This document shows positions 24,451 through 37,345 of a DNA stretch of 64,000 nucleotides, in pieces. A program made the translations under genes and the position numbers. Each line of letters opens with the position of its first letter. The stretch's first letter is position 1. This DNA comes from Smittium mucronatum (lineage: Eukaryota > Kickxellomycota > Harpellomycetes > Harpellales > Legeriomycetaceae). The stretch covers positions 70,458 through 134,457 of the forward strand of contig LSSL01000161.1 in the NCBI GenBank assembly GCA_001953115.1. The letters are read 5' to 3'. Below the pieces are notes generated by a model. That model was not told the DNA's origin. It saw only the letters and a program-made list of their open reading frames with translations, and made no database searches.

Positions 24451-25775
24451 TATAAGGTAAAAATTAAAGTCCACTCATAATAATAACAAATCAAACCAAA
24501 ATTAAATGTAATCCACTCAAAATCTCATATACATCACATAAATCACCAAAAACACTTTATAAAAGCATTTTTCATCACTAAAAAATAAATAAATTATTGG
24601 CCATTTTTTATTCACAAAAATATGCTTCAGTAGGGAAACCTTCTAGAAGGAAAATAAAAAACCCGTGCGAATAAAAATTTTCGTTTTATAATATTAAAGA
24701 TTTCTTAAAAATAAAATACTTAATTAAATAAATTCAAAGGTGGATTTAAGATAAAAGTTAATATCCATTGCACAAGGCATAAAATCTATAATTTTTTTCT
24801 TATATTGATTTAATATTAGATTTTGGAATTTTGGAAACAACTATTTTAAGCAATAGCAGTTTTTAAACATAATATAAATAATTCTTAAATAATTAAGCCA
24901 TTCCCATGATTTACAGGTGGTATTTGATGATTTAAGATGGTTTCTTAAAATCTAAGTATATCCCATATTTTTCAATCTGTTAGTTTTTATTTTTTGGTGT
25001 TAAGATACAATATATCTTTTGGAAAAAGAAGAAAACAATATTTAACACTTCTTCAAAATCATTTGACACGAATTCTTTTCTTTTTTAAAAAAATAATGCA
25101 GTTCAAAAATAAATTAGAGAAATCGACCCCAAATCATTTAATACGCCGCATTTTTATTAAACAAAAATATATGAGTAGCAGCTTAATACTCCAGGATTAC
25201 TGAGAGGGATACACTATGACATAAAATGTTAATAAAGCGCCTTATTCGCCTAAATAATTATAGTTATAATGCTCGGATATTATACCATTCTCTCGATTAA
25301 TGCTACTAATTAATAAGATTCGTTGAGCTATAGATTTATAAATCGAAATAATTTAAACATCAAAAAACCCAATTCTTGATTTTATTGAGAAAGTTCACTA
25401 AAAACATCTTTATCCAAGTTTAGAGAGTAATGCATAGGGATTGAGAAAGCTTCATTATAAAGAAGATAGCTTTAAATATCTTTAATTCTTTACTTTATTT
25501 TTACAAATCTTTAATACTACAAAATGAAAAAATTCATTCGCACGGGGTTTTTAATTTACATCCAGAAGGTTTCCCTACTGAAGCGTATTTTTTTGAATAA
25601 AAAATGGCCAATAAAAAGATATTATTTTTTTTGACGATGGATTTAAAATTTTGGTGACGAAAAATTCTTGTATAAATTATTTTTGGTGATGGATGTGAGA
25701 TTTTGAGTGGATCACATTTAATTTTGGTTTGATTGGTTATGATTTTGGTGACTATTTATACACAACTTTTTTTTT
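24430..25775. mobile_element. Element bounded by about 290-bp imperfect inverted repeats
   Basis: The left arm (about 24440-24730) and right arm (about 25475-25770) match as reverse complements. Long shared blocks are aatcaaaccaaaattaaatg, atccactcaaaatctca, ttattggccattttttattca, cttcagtagggaaaccttct, cccgtgcgaat and tattaaagattt. About 745 bases separate the arms and hold only an AT-rich 69-codon frame at 24994-25203 that I cannot assign. Long inverted repeats with a short non-coding middle suggest a foldback-type or Mutator-type non-autonomous DNA transposon. I did not find a clear target-site duplication. Confidence 0.65.
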
Positions 25776-28312
25776 AAGGGTTTTATTCATTTTATTGGTT
25801 TAAAAATCGTTTTTCGTAAAAAAAAGTCTCGAAATTAGACACTTGGTGCTAACATTCCAGAAAAAATGTACTGAAAAACAAAAAAATTCTCGACTGATTT
25901 CCTTGAATAAAAAAGCACGGCTCAAATTATTTGACCTTAAGTAATAAAACGGGTGCAAATAAAATAGAAATAAAGTTTTATCAGCTTTTTTAAAAATTTT
26001 AAATTCACTAAACCATGGAAAAATTCTTCTGTAAATCCGTGAATTAATTTTTTTTAAAAAAAAGAAGCACTAATACAAACTCTTTCCCAAAATTTCACAA
26101 AACTCGGGAAGAAATAAAGACCACAAATTTTGGAGGTTGTAAATTTGTCAAAAAATTGTAAAAATTCCAGTTTTTAGGCTTATAAAAAACTTATCGAAAA
26201 AAAATCGAAAATTGTCAAAATAATGCACTTTTAAAAAAATAAACTCTAAATAGCACCATCAAGACGAAATCATAATATTTTGAATATTAATCAAAATATA
26301 TTTAAAAATTTAAAATTTATTATGTTCAAAATATAGAGTGAATCAAACTAGTATACAGTTAGCTATTTTATTATTTATTACCTTACTGATGAGTGTGATC
26401 CTATTCTATTTTTTTTAAGTATAATTTGTTTGAATTGCTCAAATTCAACAATTGGATTAATTTGGACACGCTATCTAATCAAATTAGCTCTTGGAGCCTT
26501 TTAAAGCAAAATATAATAAGAAAAACGGTTAGAAAATTAATATCTGACATTTTTGACCACTAATTGGCATTTTAAGAGATTTGCTGATGAATACGTCAAA
26601 TTTCTGTCAATTTACTCCAGATGATGAAATTTTTTATCCCTTCCTCAGGTAATAATCTTACAATCTAAGCGAAGATCTGATATTTTTTAATAGCAAAAAT
26701 TGGATTTTTAAATAAAAAAATAGTAATCTTTAAATTACGATCAAAAATAACAAGAAAATATAATCAATACCATTATAATTAAAAAACTTAGGCTAAATTT
26801 TTTTCATCCAGAATCTAAAATGGATTATGCTTTTCTGAGAAAAATGAAAATTATAGAAAAATTTAATATTATTTTGAATTACACTCTCTTATTTCAAAAA
26901 ATTAATAGTTTTAAAGTTATTCAGGCAAGGTTCAATAGAAATAATAATAAAAAATATTGATAGAGGTAAAATTCTTTGATGCTCTTTAGCTCTTCAATTT
27001 AACTGTATTTTTTTAATTTTTTATATTTCAAATATTCTTAATTTTTTTTTAAAAAGACTGGGGAAATAACCTAGAGAATTTAGTATAGAGCTCCCATAAC
27101 TATTTTGGAAATTTTCATGTCGGTTTTTTTAAAAAAACGATTAATCTCTACGAATTCATTCCAGAAACAGATCCAGAGCTTCGCTACCAACATTTTCCTT
27201 CGATTTATACAAATTTAAAATTTATATGTAAGAATGCACTGTTTATGCATACCTTATGTTAAAATTATTTATTTTTATTACATAAAGCAATATTTATTAT
27301 TCTTATCATTATTTACAAATATTTTTTTAGCTGAAATATCAATTATTAAATGATCAGTAATGTTATTTAATGGTTTTTAGTGGATGTTTTTGATTGATAG
27401 AATTGATAATAGAGAACAGAAAATTTTTTATCGAAAATATAATGAAGTATATGAATTGATTATTTTTAAAAAATGATCTATCTAAACTTGAATTCTTTTT
27501 AATTTATATCGGAATTCCATCTCTCTTTCTTTTTGAAATCAAATTTATTCTCAATATATCAGTTATTTTGATTTAAATCAAAAAGCAATATACGTGAAAA
27601 AAAATTTTTTTTCGAAAATTTTTTAACGAGAAATTTACATCTTTCCAAATTCTTATGTTTTTTGGGGAATATTTACTTTGTTTTTTACAAAAAATTGCAT
27701 AAAAAAATCAATTTTTTTGAAATCTTACGTTTTCAACTTGTTTGATATGTATTCTATTTCTAGTTAGTTAAAATTAGACTCAGATACACTAAAAAAAAGC
27801 TTTAGTCTTTATTTTCTACCAAGTTAAAAAAAAAATTTTCTTCTTTTTTTTTAACGAGATTTTATTATATTCAATTTTTCAGGTGGATAAAAATATGAAT
27901 TTTAGTGCTCTTAGATTATATTTTTTTATAAAAAGATAAATTTGATTATACTGGAAGTATTGTATTTTTAAAAATTTTCTTTAATCGTTATATTAAATTT
28001 TTTGTAGAAGGACCAAAAACACAAGACCCTACGTACTATTTTTTTTCTTAGTAATTCTTTCATAAAATTGAAGTTTCCCCACTTATTCATGAATATATTT
28101 TTATCTTTTTTCAAAAAAATATTCATTCAGTATCGAATTTTTTTGCACATATCATTATGGATCATACACTTCATTGATTATTTTCTTTTCCAATAGCATA
28201 CTTGATGTTCTTAGAAAAATTAAACCAGCAGTTGGATCTATCATATTAAATGGAAAAACGGATGCGGCTTAATATATTTTTGAGGTGAAATCTGCCACCA
28301 GGTTATCTAATT
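25776..28312. other. AT-rich region, nothing recognised
   Basis: Homopolymer-rich, AT-rich sequence without a supported gene. No ORF above 60 codons starts here. Any downstream part of the MULE relic would be expected on the minus strand at the right-hand end of this stretch, but I see no clear continuation. Confidence 0.6.
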
Positions 28313-28988
28313 TTATTTCAACTCAAAAATGTTTAGCCTCATTATTAATGGAATTAATTCCAAAATTTAATCTCTGGTGTCATCCATGCTTACCACAGAA
28401 ATATAAATGGGATAAAATGGTTTTTTATCATCATTAATCTCAACAAAAATAACAGGGTACCCACCCTTAACCAACTTAAATGTGAAAACAACTTGAAGGT
28501 TTGAAGCAAATGATATTTGAGTTGGAATTTTTTTTTTTTGACGTGGTTAAAAACTTAATATCTCCAGGTTCGAATGAATAATCCGCAACTTAAGTGGGTA
28601 GGGATTTATTGAGCCCATATTACTTTTTGAAATTCCGCTCTAAAATATTCTTTGCAATTAGTCTGTTGCTTTTATTATTTTTTCTATAGTTATTTCTAAT
28701 TGAATAGATATTTTCCATATATATAGCTAGATTTTCTGAAATCAGTTTTAATTTGGTTTGATAGGGGATAAAACCCTCTTCGGTAACAAAAATCATCTTA
28801 TTATTTATTTTATTTTCCTTAAATTCTGTGCATATTTCTGAATGAGCCACAAAAAAGTGGTACTTTATTTAGCCATCATGGTATTTATCTATTATTAAAT
28901 CTCCAAGACACTCCCCAGAATTTTCTTTCACGCAGTAATATATAGTGTAGTTGTATCTGTTGAAATTTTTAGAATACCTCAATCTCAT
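28313..28988 (-). pseudogene. Decayed Mutator-like (MuDR-type) transposase with FLYWCH-like finger
   Basis: Minus strand. From the ATG at 28986-28988 a frame reads IYYCVKENSGECLGDLIID, then after an in-frame TAA (28869-28871) KYHFFVAHSE. This C-x7-C...H-x4-H spacing resembles the FLYWCH/WRKY-GCM1 finger at the N-terminus of MULE transposases. The frame continues to 28620, then ADYSFEPGDIKF near 28580. After a frameshift, 28502-28313 reads FKLVKGGYPVIFVEINDD, KPFYPIYISVVSMDD and ILELIPL. This matches the MULE core pattern 'LKGxYxGxLLxAxxxDxNxxxYPxAxxxVExE...WxxFLxLL'. The expected catalytic Asp before TF reads as Val. A broken relic; the family call comes from motif order. Confidence 0.6.
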
Positions 28989-28999
28989 ATTTATCTTTT

Positions 29000-30352
29000 T
29001 TTTTTTTTTCGATACCAGATTTATCTGTCAGAATTCAATTATTTTTAGACTTTTTGATTTTGTTAATATTTATATTAAAAAAATTTAAGGGTAAAATGTT
29101 TATTTTAATAAAATATAATTACTATCTTCGAATTGAATTTACATAAATTTTTTATGATCCTTAGTATGATTATATAGGGAAACTTCTTATATTTTTTTTA
29201 TAAATTTGAATAATATCAATTTTGAAATTATATCTCATGGCTCAGTATTATTAGATACTATTATTTTTGATTTGATTTTGAAACAGGATTTGCGATACCA
29301 TGATTATAAATGTAAAAAATACCAAAGTATATAATTATAATTTTTTTGATTAATTAAACGCAAGATTTTTGCTTATATTATCAGCTCATTACTTGGGGGG
29401 AAATAAAAAATTTCACAAATTGGCATAAATTGTCAGAAATTCAACATTTTTATTTGCTAAGCTCTTAAAATCCCAGCTTAATGACCAAAAATAACAGGTA
29501 TTTACTATTTAACCTAAAAATAACGGCTAAAATAATTTATTCTCTAAAAAAAAATTTAGCTATACAATTGGTGAATTTTCTAGCAAATTAATTTTAGATT
29601 GAATAACATTATTTGTCCAAATATTATCGGGAATTTTTTTTCAATTTATCCAAAAATATCAGATTCTCATTCGAAACACAATTGACCAGTATACTAAATT
29701 TGAATACAAGAAAAAAAAAATTTTAGTTCACAAGAGTCACTAATAAACAATTTAAAAAACATAAAGCTTCATAATTGATATATTTTGGTTATATATGTTT
29801 GCTAATCTTATAAAATTTTATGCCCAAATTTTACTATAATAAAAGCAATTTTTGGTATCACAAGAGTTATTAACACCCTTTTTTTATGAATAATATAAAT
29901 TTTTCACAAATTAACAAAAAAATGTCCTTTTATATGGTTGATTGAAACACGACATAAGTTCTTGAATTATAATTTAGGATAATACATCCTTTTTGATAAA
30001 AACCAACACATATACTAGGTGAATATAAAGCCTTGTATTACTAATTCAAATCAAAAACAATATACAGAGCAAGAATGAAAATATAACCATGCAATGAATT
30101 TGAACTATTTGGTATTTTCAAATACTTAATTCACTCATAATATTGTGAAAAGTGCGGTAATTTGGCACAAAAGAGTGAATTTATACTTTTTATATATACC
30201 TTAAAAAAACAAAAAATAAAAACTTGGAAATTAAAAATCTTAGTTTCCCAGAAAGAAGTAAATGTATTAATACTAGAATTTATTCTTATAAAAATAATTT
30301 TAAAGAAAATTATGGTATTAATAGACAGATAAAAGTCTAGGAATCAACCTAG
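29000..30352. other. AT-rich region, nothing recognised
   Basis: No open frame of notable length and no repeat that I could match elsewhere in the window. Confidence 0.6.
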
Positions 30353-30834
30353 AGATTTAAAAATATTGAGAGTTTAAAGTATATTGACTCAACTTATATC
30401 ATTGGATATGAAAATATCGATGTCCAAAAAAAAAAGGCGATTGAAAGCTTAGGGAAATACACAAATTATCATCTGGATATTCTATATAAGCTACTATATT
30501 TTGAGAATAATAATTTTTTTTTGGATTCACGGAGGAGAGAAAAAAAGTATTCAGACAGTTTTAGAAGCTCTCATGGCGAAATAAAGGCAAGTTTTTTGTG
30601 GGTCTTTGAAAATATGAATAAAGAGGACAAAAAATATGGATTATGTGTCAAATAAGTAGATTGCTTGCTTATTCTGCACCATTAATTCCCTCGGAAATAA
30701 AAAAAACTCTATCCGAGTTCTCTTATAGTCAACACTGTGATCATATTGTAATATACATGACTAATTTTCTGAAAAGTGCAGCCCATTTTTTAAAAAGAGA
30801 TAAAAAACTTGAATTTTATTCATTTTTCCTTTGA
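30353..30834 (+). pseudogene. Broken open frame, possible BED-finger transposase N-terminus
   Basis: A plus-strand frame of 101 codons without an early ATG is open from 30353 to a TAA at 30653-30655. In DNA this AT-rich such a length is unlikely by chance. It ends IKASFLWVFENMNKEDKKYG-LCVK. A shift of one base at the end (frame starting 30643, open to 30834) gives M-C-Q so that a C-x2-C pair could be restored. A W-x-F/Y-F segment followed by C-x2-C is typical of BED zinc fingers of hAT transposases, but the downstream His pair is not clean. Identity is therefore tentative; the claim that it is a relic of coding DNA is stronger than the family call. Confidence 0.35.
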
Positions 30835-31098
30835 ATGAGAATATTTTGAAAGGGCATAAAATGTTTTAATTCAAATTTGTGCATTTTTTTCTGAGCTTAG
30901 AAGTTTTATATAGAAATTATGTTTATCGTCGTTATACAAACAAAAACTTGTCTAAACTATATATCCACTTTTTACCAAACAAATACAACAGTTATGAAAG
31001 ATTTAATTTAAAAATAAAAATTAGGTACCTATAATGGAGAAAATTAAATTTTTTGGCCTTAAAGAAACATGTTTTTTAAATGGTGGAGGGAGTAAGTA

Positions 31099-31278
31099 AT
31101 GATAAAATGCATCATGGGACTATTCCAAAATAAGAGTACGAGCGAAAAATACCATGCAGTAAATATCAATTCAAAGATATTTTGGAAACTGAAACGCATC
31201 TACATTGAGTCTACTCGAAAAAAAAAATTATACCAAGAATACGAAAATTTAGAGACTCTTAAAAATAGTAATTTCTAA
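31099..31278 (+). other. Short open frame of 59 codons, unassigned
   Basis: From the ATG at 31099 to a TAA at 31276-31278. The product is Lys-rich, with a SEKYHAVNINSKIFWKLKRI stretch of protein-like composition. No family was recognised. It lies about 260 bp after the broken frame at 30353-30834 and could belong to the same relic. Confidence 0.25.
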
Positions 31279-33678
31279 AATATTAACCTTATAGTAAATA
31301 TATTCAAAAAAAGTTTATTTTTTAAGCTCAAAAAAGCCATTAAGTAGCCACAGGGATATCATATGTTCGGTTAAAGAATTTTTTTATGTGATTTAATTCA
31401 GTCATGTAAATCATCGACTCAAAAAAAATTAATCATCCCACTTAATTGCTCCCCAGTTATTAAGCTTCAAGAAAAAAAGAAGGGGGGCTAAAAAAAAAAA
31501 TCCCAACAAACACTAACTTCTTTAAAAAATGATAATTCACTCAATACATCTATGATTCGAAAATTCACTTAAGCTATGTTTATTTACTATATCGAAACAA
31601 TAAATCAAAAAATTGGCAATAAATAGTTTAAATGTGACTGATTGTAGCACAGTTCCATTACACTTTAGAATACAATCACCCCTGACTGTTATAATACATC
31701 TACAAAGAATCAAGTCCCTAAGTTAGCACTAAATTTTAAAAAATCTTATCCTCTAATACTTTTACAACTTACTCTCTTTATTTGTACATAACAATTACTA
31801 CCAAACACCTAAGTAATAAATGCAAATGAGTTTTCAAAATTAATATCTACACAATTAAATATGAAATAAAATAGTATCCATTTTTTTATAGATAATAATA
31901 TAAACATATCCGAGGATATATCAACAATAAAATAATAAGTTTAAAATCAAATAATATTTGAAAATTCTAAATTATCTAAATTATCTATGAATATTTAAAA
32001 ATGGATTTACTTTCAGTGCGCATACAGTTTTGATGTTGTATTATAGGCTCAATATTCATGGTTTAAATCTCGAAAATATTATAAAAGAATATCAATCTAC
32101 AAATTTTATTTGGGATCTATATAATCCCTAAAAATCAAAAAGGCACTGAGAAATTTAAATAAATACTTAGCTTAAAATATTGGTAGTTTTTTTTCTAAAA
32201 AAAATTGGTTTTGAGAAATTGTGATCAATAGCTAATGATAAAAAATATAACTAGATTCAAACAATTCCAAAAGAATATTTGCTAAATTATTTATACTAAT
32301 AGGTATGGGATATTCTTTTGATTAAAAAAAAAATTCCTCAGAAATTCCATGCTTTTTTGGATAAATTTAAAAGATAATTGACGAAATTATAATTTAATAT
32401 GTTTTTTACCAGATTTTTTTTTTAATTTTTGTGGATTAAGTTTTAATTGTATCGATGGAAAAATTCCAATAAAAAAAACACCAAGAAAATTAAAAAAAAC
32501 CAAAAACGCACTCAGATACCAAAACTCGAATAAAACGATCTAATAGGGGGAGAAGGATGACCGTCAAAAATATTTCATAGATACTCTTAAACAAGAGGAT
32601 TAAAAAAAATTTGCTCAAAATAAAACACACTATAGAAAAAAAATCTTAAATCTCCTGGGAGTTTGAATCCACCGAAATATGATAATCTGGTCAGACTGAT
32701 AATTTTGAATTTTCGGTTAAAATTTTTTTATACTGAACTCTACAAAAAAATCTTAAAAAACTCTTTTTTCATGTATTAGAAAAAAAATTAGAATATTCTG
32801 GACCCAATTTAAATATGAAGAACGCGGAGCTTTTGGAAATTTAAAAAACCTATCTAAGCACCCGACTTAATTTTATTTAGTTATGCAAGATGATTTGAAA
32901 ATTAAAATCAACTAATTAATATTTCACACAGTTGCAGATGCAGAAGAGATGATGTAAAAACATATTATATTTAATGGAAAAAAAATTATATTTTTTTAGA
33001 AAATTAGGTGATAAGAAAAAGCGACTGGTTTCGAAATCTCAAATAGAATATTTAGGAAATTTTACCCATAACTGGAATGAACAAAACTTAACTGTGACCA
33101 CTTTTAAATATTAAATAAATCGACAGTTTATCGATAAAAAGCATTTATTTATTTTTACTTTCATTAAAAATACTATTTTTCTGTAAAAATCGTGCATATA
33201 CAGGAATATCGCTGTTATTAATTCAATATGATAGGTCAATAAACATATTTAATAAAGAGTTTAAAATAGTATGTGGGGGATTAAAATAAAGATTATATGA
33301 AAATAGACAGCAAATATATAGAAAAAATTCAGTATGAAGAGAGCTAAAAAATTACATCTTAAATAATATTCCAAAATTCAGTAATTTTAAATCAAGGATG
33401 GGGGGGGGGAGGCTTGTGCAAGTTAGAAATTGAAAAGCTAAATTTTTTTTAAAAAAAGGCCCAAGGGATGCGGCTAGTCCTGTTAAAATTATTAAAAATA
33501 AAATAAAAATATGCCCAAAAAAAACATCACCGATTATCTCATGATCTACAAAAAAATACTAAAAAAAATACTAATAATCAAGATGATACAAAACTGGGAA
33601 AAATAAAAATAATTTAAAATTTTGAGAGCATTTTTTTTCTTATGAAAAAAAGTATAAGAAAAATGTGGCCTCCTATAG
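31279..33678. other. AT-rich region, nothing recognised
   Basis: No supported gene. A run of nine or more G occurs near 33402. Confidence 0.55.
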
Positions 33679-34203
33679 ACTGAGTTTTACTTTGGAAATG
33701 GAGAATCAGCTAAATTGTTCGATTTAGATACCTACGAGTCATATTTCGGTCATGAAAAAATAAAAAGAGATTCGTGGCAAAATAGTGATATTAATTTCAG
33801 AAAATCTGACCAAATAATTAGAAAAAATATTGAAGTGGCTAAAAAATACAGAGAATGAAATATAACTATATATGAATTAATTTAAGCAGAAAGTGCCGTT
33901 ATCATTGATATTATTTTTTTAAAAAAAAAGCTTTCCAATACATCTGGGGTTTCTATGAGGCAAAGATGCCTTTATATCACCAAAAATATATATATTTCAA
34001 TCAGAAAATCCAAAAACATACGAAATAATTATAATAAGTGTAAAAAAGAAAAAGAAAAACATAATTATGATTTTAAATTTCTCTTAACTGAGTGCCGAGA
34101 CAATAAAAAACCACTGTTTACACCAATATAGGACGAATTATCTGGATCTTATAAGAAAAAAAGCAAAAAAAAAAAAGTTATAGAAATGAATAATAATTAC
34201 TAA
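33679..34203 (+). pseudogene. Relic of an unidentified coding sequence, 175 codons with three stops
   Basis: A single plus-strand frame from 33679 to the TAA at 34201-34203 contains only three internal stops (TGA at 33856-33858, a TAA about 10 codons later, and a TAG near 34130). The first 59 codons are open and read like a normal soluble protein (EFYFGNGESAKLFDLDTYES, then KSDQIIRKNIEVAKKYRE). The C-terminal part is Lys-rich. No family was recognised. The surroundings suggest a transposon gene, but that is inference. Confidence 0.35.
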
Positions 34204-36941
34204 TGAAACTAAACAAAATAGGATTAAATATAATATTTATACGTTCAGAAAGTGACTAAAGGTGAAAATTAATCGAATAAAGAATAAAAATCTACTAAAA
34301 AATACTAAAAAAAAAGAAGATTTGATTTGAGTTTGTAAAATTGAAATTTATGGTATTTTATGTTCGAGGAATAATATCCACGTCTTTGGGGCTTAAAAAT
34401 ATGCCTAATAAATCAAGTCCTAAAGAAATTTCATTAAAATATACCCTTATAAATAAAAAATGGCAAGCTTTATGCTTTAAAATACCATGATACAACAAAA
34501 TCAAATATAAAAATAAATAAAGATGGGGTGCTACATAGTTTCTGATAGAAGTCAAAAATGAACCATTTATTTTTATATGAGAGATCATATATATCTTATT
34601 GGATGTTGGGTCTAATCCTGGGAGTAAAAAAAAATTATTAAATTTTTAAAACGGTGATATTGGTTTCACATTAACCAAAGTATCAGATAAGAGAGAAAAA
34701 ACATGTTGAAATCGGAATATTTATAAAAAATAGCTGATATACTAAGATATAGCTTTTTTTGCGTGTAGATTTAACGTGGAGACAACGAAAAGCTAAAATT
34801 TATATGAAATAAAGCGAAAATTATTTTTATCATGTACTTCAATTAAACTCATCAGGATTTCGGCGGAATAAAATTGTTGTGACTCAAATGATAAAACACA
34901 AATTTCACTAGTTATTTTAATTCCAATTTTTATAACAATAAAATAGTATGTTTTTATATTTGTTGGTTTACCTATCACCACTTAATTGGGCTTATAGGCT
35001 ATTGATACCCCCCCCCTTCCAACCCAAAAAAAAGAAGAAAAAAATTCAAAAAAATTGATTGGTTAAAGGCCAATAATTTCAAGAAAAAATACGTTTTATG
35101 TAGCATATATCTAATAAAAATCAAAAAATACCATGAAAATTAGTTAATATAATATAGCATTAATTTATTTCTCAATATAAATTTAAAAATTCACATATAG
35201 AATAAATAAAATGATTTCAAAAATATTGCAATGAACACAAAATTATAGCTATAAAAATATCATAAAGTGCAGATATATACAAGTTTATGGCACGTAAATT
35301 TCCATAGAATTTGAAAAACTAATATAATATTAAGAGGAATCTATTCAATAATAATTTATGACTATAAATAAATAATTTGGAAATAATGGAATAAATAAAG
35401 TCAATTTAAAGTGGTAAAATCATAAAAAAATTCTTAGTTTAAAAATGAGCAGGCTGATTTTCAAAATTATATGAGCAATATTTGAAACTGGGTATATTTC
35501 TAAAATTAATTTGATCTTAATGTTCATCATATCTTCAAAAAAAGAAATTTAAAAGAACAAAAAATCACAGTGGTATTTTACTTGTGCCTAAATTTATAAA
35601 AATACAAGGGGAGAAAAATTAGAAAAAGAAAGTTTGGGAATCAGAAACAAATATACAATAATTTGAAAAAATAATTCATTTCCATAGCTAGAGTGGAATT
35701 CATATCACAGGAAAAACGGTATACAGAATTCTTAGAAACAAAAAGCTGATAGAGGTTGGAAATATGAATTTTAATCACTGATTTATAAAAAAAATATGAC
35801 CTCTTATCACAAATTGCATTGATATTAAATATCAGTAAAATCAATTAATTGTCAAAAATTTTAAATAAAATAAAATAATATATGAAATACTCACAACATT
35901 ATAGTAATATTAATTTAAAAAAATATTTAAATTTGGCTAAATTTTTTGAGTGCTACAAGAATACTCAGAGTAACAGGCCTTGTTGTTAGTATTATTTCAA
36001 AGATTTTTTTGGTTTAAAGGGGCGAATGTATTTAACAAACTTGAAAAAAAAATCTCTGGAACTCTATTCGCCGATGATGTTCCGGGTATAGAATAAAAAC
36101 TGGAGAAAACTCAAGATTAGTTAAGAAAGCTTTCTAATATATCAATAATTAAGAAATGAAAATACACGCTTCAAAATTCTTGATCCTCAGAATTTAGCTA
36201 ATAATAAATTATTCTTTCACTGAATAGAGCTAAAGTTAAGAATTTTTTTAAGAAATTGAGCTCACAAGATTTATTTATTATAATTATTATTCTCAAATAT
36301 TGAATATATATAAATAAAGATAAAAATAAGTTTTTTGGAGTTATAATTTTCATTGAGGGTCCAATTTTTAACTCTCATCAAGTGAATTTCATAATTGCAG
36401 TAAAAATGCATATTTTAACTTATTTATCAGAAAATTTTTCATTAAATTGATATTAAATTGGTAAAATAAATAAAATATTTTATAAATAGATAAGGATTAT
36501 TTAATGATTAGGGAAATCTCATGTAGGGTAAAGGTTAAAAAATTAGATAAGTTTGAAATAGGAATTTTTTTAAACTAATTGATCCTGCGAAAAAGAATTC
36601 AATAATTTGTAAAATTAAAATTTTTTGATATAAATATAAATTATGAATATACACAAATCGATAATTATTGCATACATAACAGATTAATCAAAGATGTTAA
36701 ATAAGAATATTTATTACCTTTTGATTTTTTAAAATCTAAAAATCATTTGGAGAAAGTACAAATTTAATTGATCGATCCATAATCAAAAAATGAACTACGT
36801 TCAAAAAATATCAAATAATTCGGTTCAGTTAAAGACTTGTATCTAATTTTTATTTATCAATAAACTTCGAAGAAATCAGAAAATTTTAAATAGTTAGATT
36901 TTAGAATATTAAACTATTTGTTGACCCTAAGGTAATCCATG
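34204..36941. other. AT-rich region, short chance ORFs only
   Basis: The minus-strand ORFs at 34358-34588, 34793-34981 and 35641-35844 are hydrophobic or low-complexity and have no recognisable motif. A run of nine or ten C lies near 35010. Confidence 0.5.
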
Positions 36942-37262
36942 TTAAAATGCATTTTTTTTAAAAAAAAATTCTGGACAGTCAAGCACATATCTTATGCTTT
37001 CGGAAATTGGATAACTTCTTTTAAGATTGATAAAATTTTCGATCAAACAATAGTTTTGTTTAAGGGATAATATTTTCTGAAGATTCATAGTTTGGTGAAT
37101 GATTGAATTTTTTTCGATAGATGTTAATTTAAAATAAAAAAACCACTTTTTTCGGTTTAAAATAAATAATTTATTTTCAACATTCAGATATTTGTATAGA
37201 ATTCTCGCTAAACGTATATTAATTATTGGTGTAATAATATGTGATAAGGGCTGATCAATCAT
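36942..37262 (-). CDS. Hypothetical open frame of 106 codons, probably a relic
   Basis: An intact minus-strand frame from ATG at 37262 to 36942. It is one of the longest uninterrupted frames in the desert, with a mixed, protein-like composition (NIRLARILYKYLNVENKLFI, later SYPISESIRYVLDCPEFF). I recognise no domain. Its start lies about 20 bases from the dispersed repeat copy R3, so it may be the terminal piece of a mobile element. Expression is unknown. Confidence 0.3.
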   Translation of the reverse strand: MIDQPLSHIITPIINIRLARILYKYLNVENKLFILNRKKWFFYFKLTSIEKNSIIHQTMNLQKILSLKQNYCLIENFINLKRSYPISESIRYVLDCPEFFFKKNAF

Positions 37263-37280
37263 TTATGGATGAGTAAGAAT

Positions 37281-37345
37281 CTTCTAGAGCGGTGGATAAG
37301 ATTTATATATGGATTTTTTTTGAGGTCTTCGTACTTTTTTGATAC
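37281..37345 (+). repeat. Dispersed repeat copy R3, short
   Basis: cttctagagcggtggataag followed by a T-rich tail. It shares the tggat-N-CTAGAGCGGTGGA core with R2 at 24371-24450 but lacks the cccagtgggtacggag head of R1 and R4. Confidence 0.5.

Noticed and set aside
28560..28600. tRNA T-loop-like ggttcgaat
   Set aside because: The flanking bases do not form a T-stem and no acceptor or anticodon arm is present.
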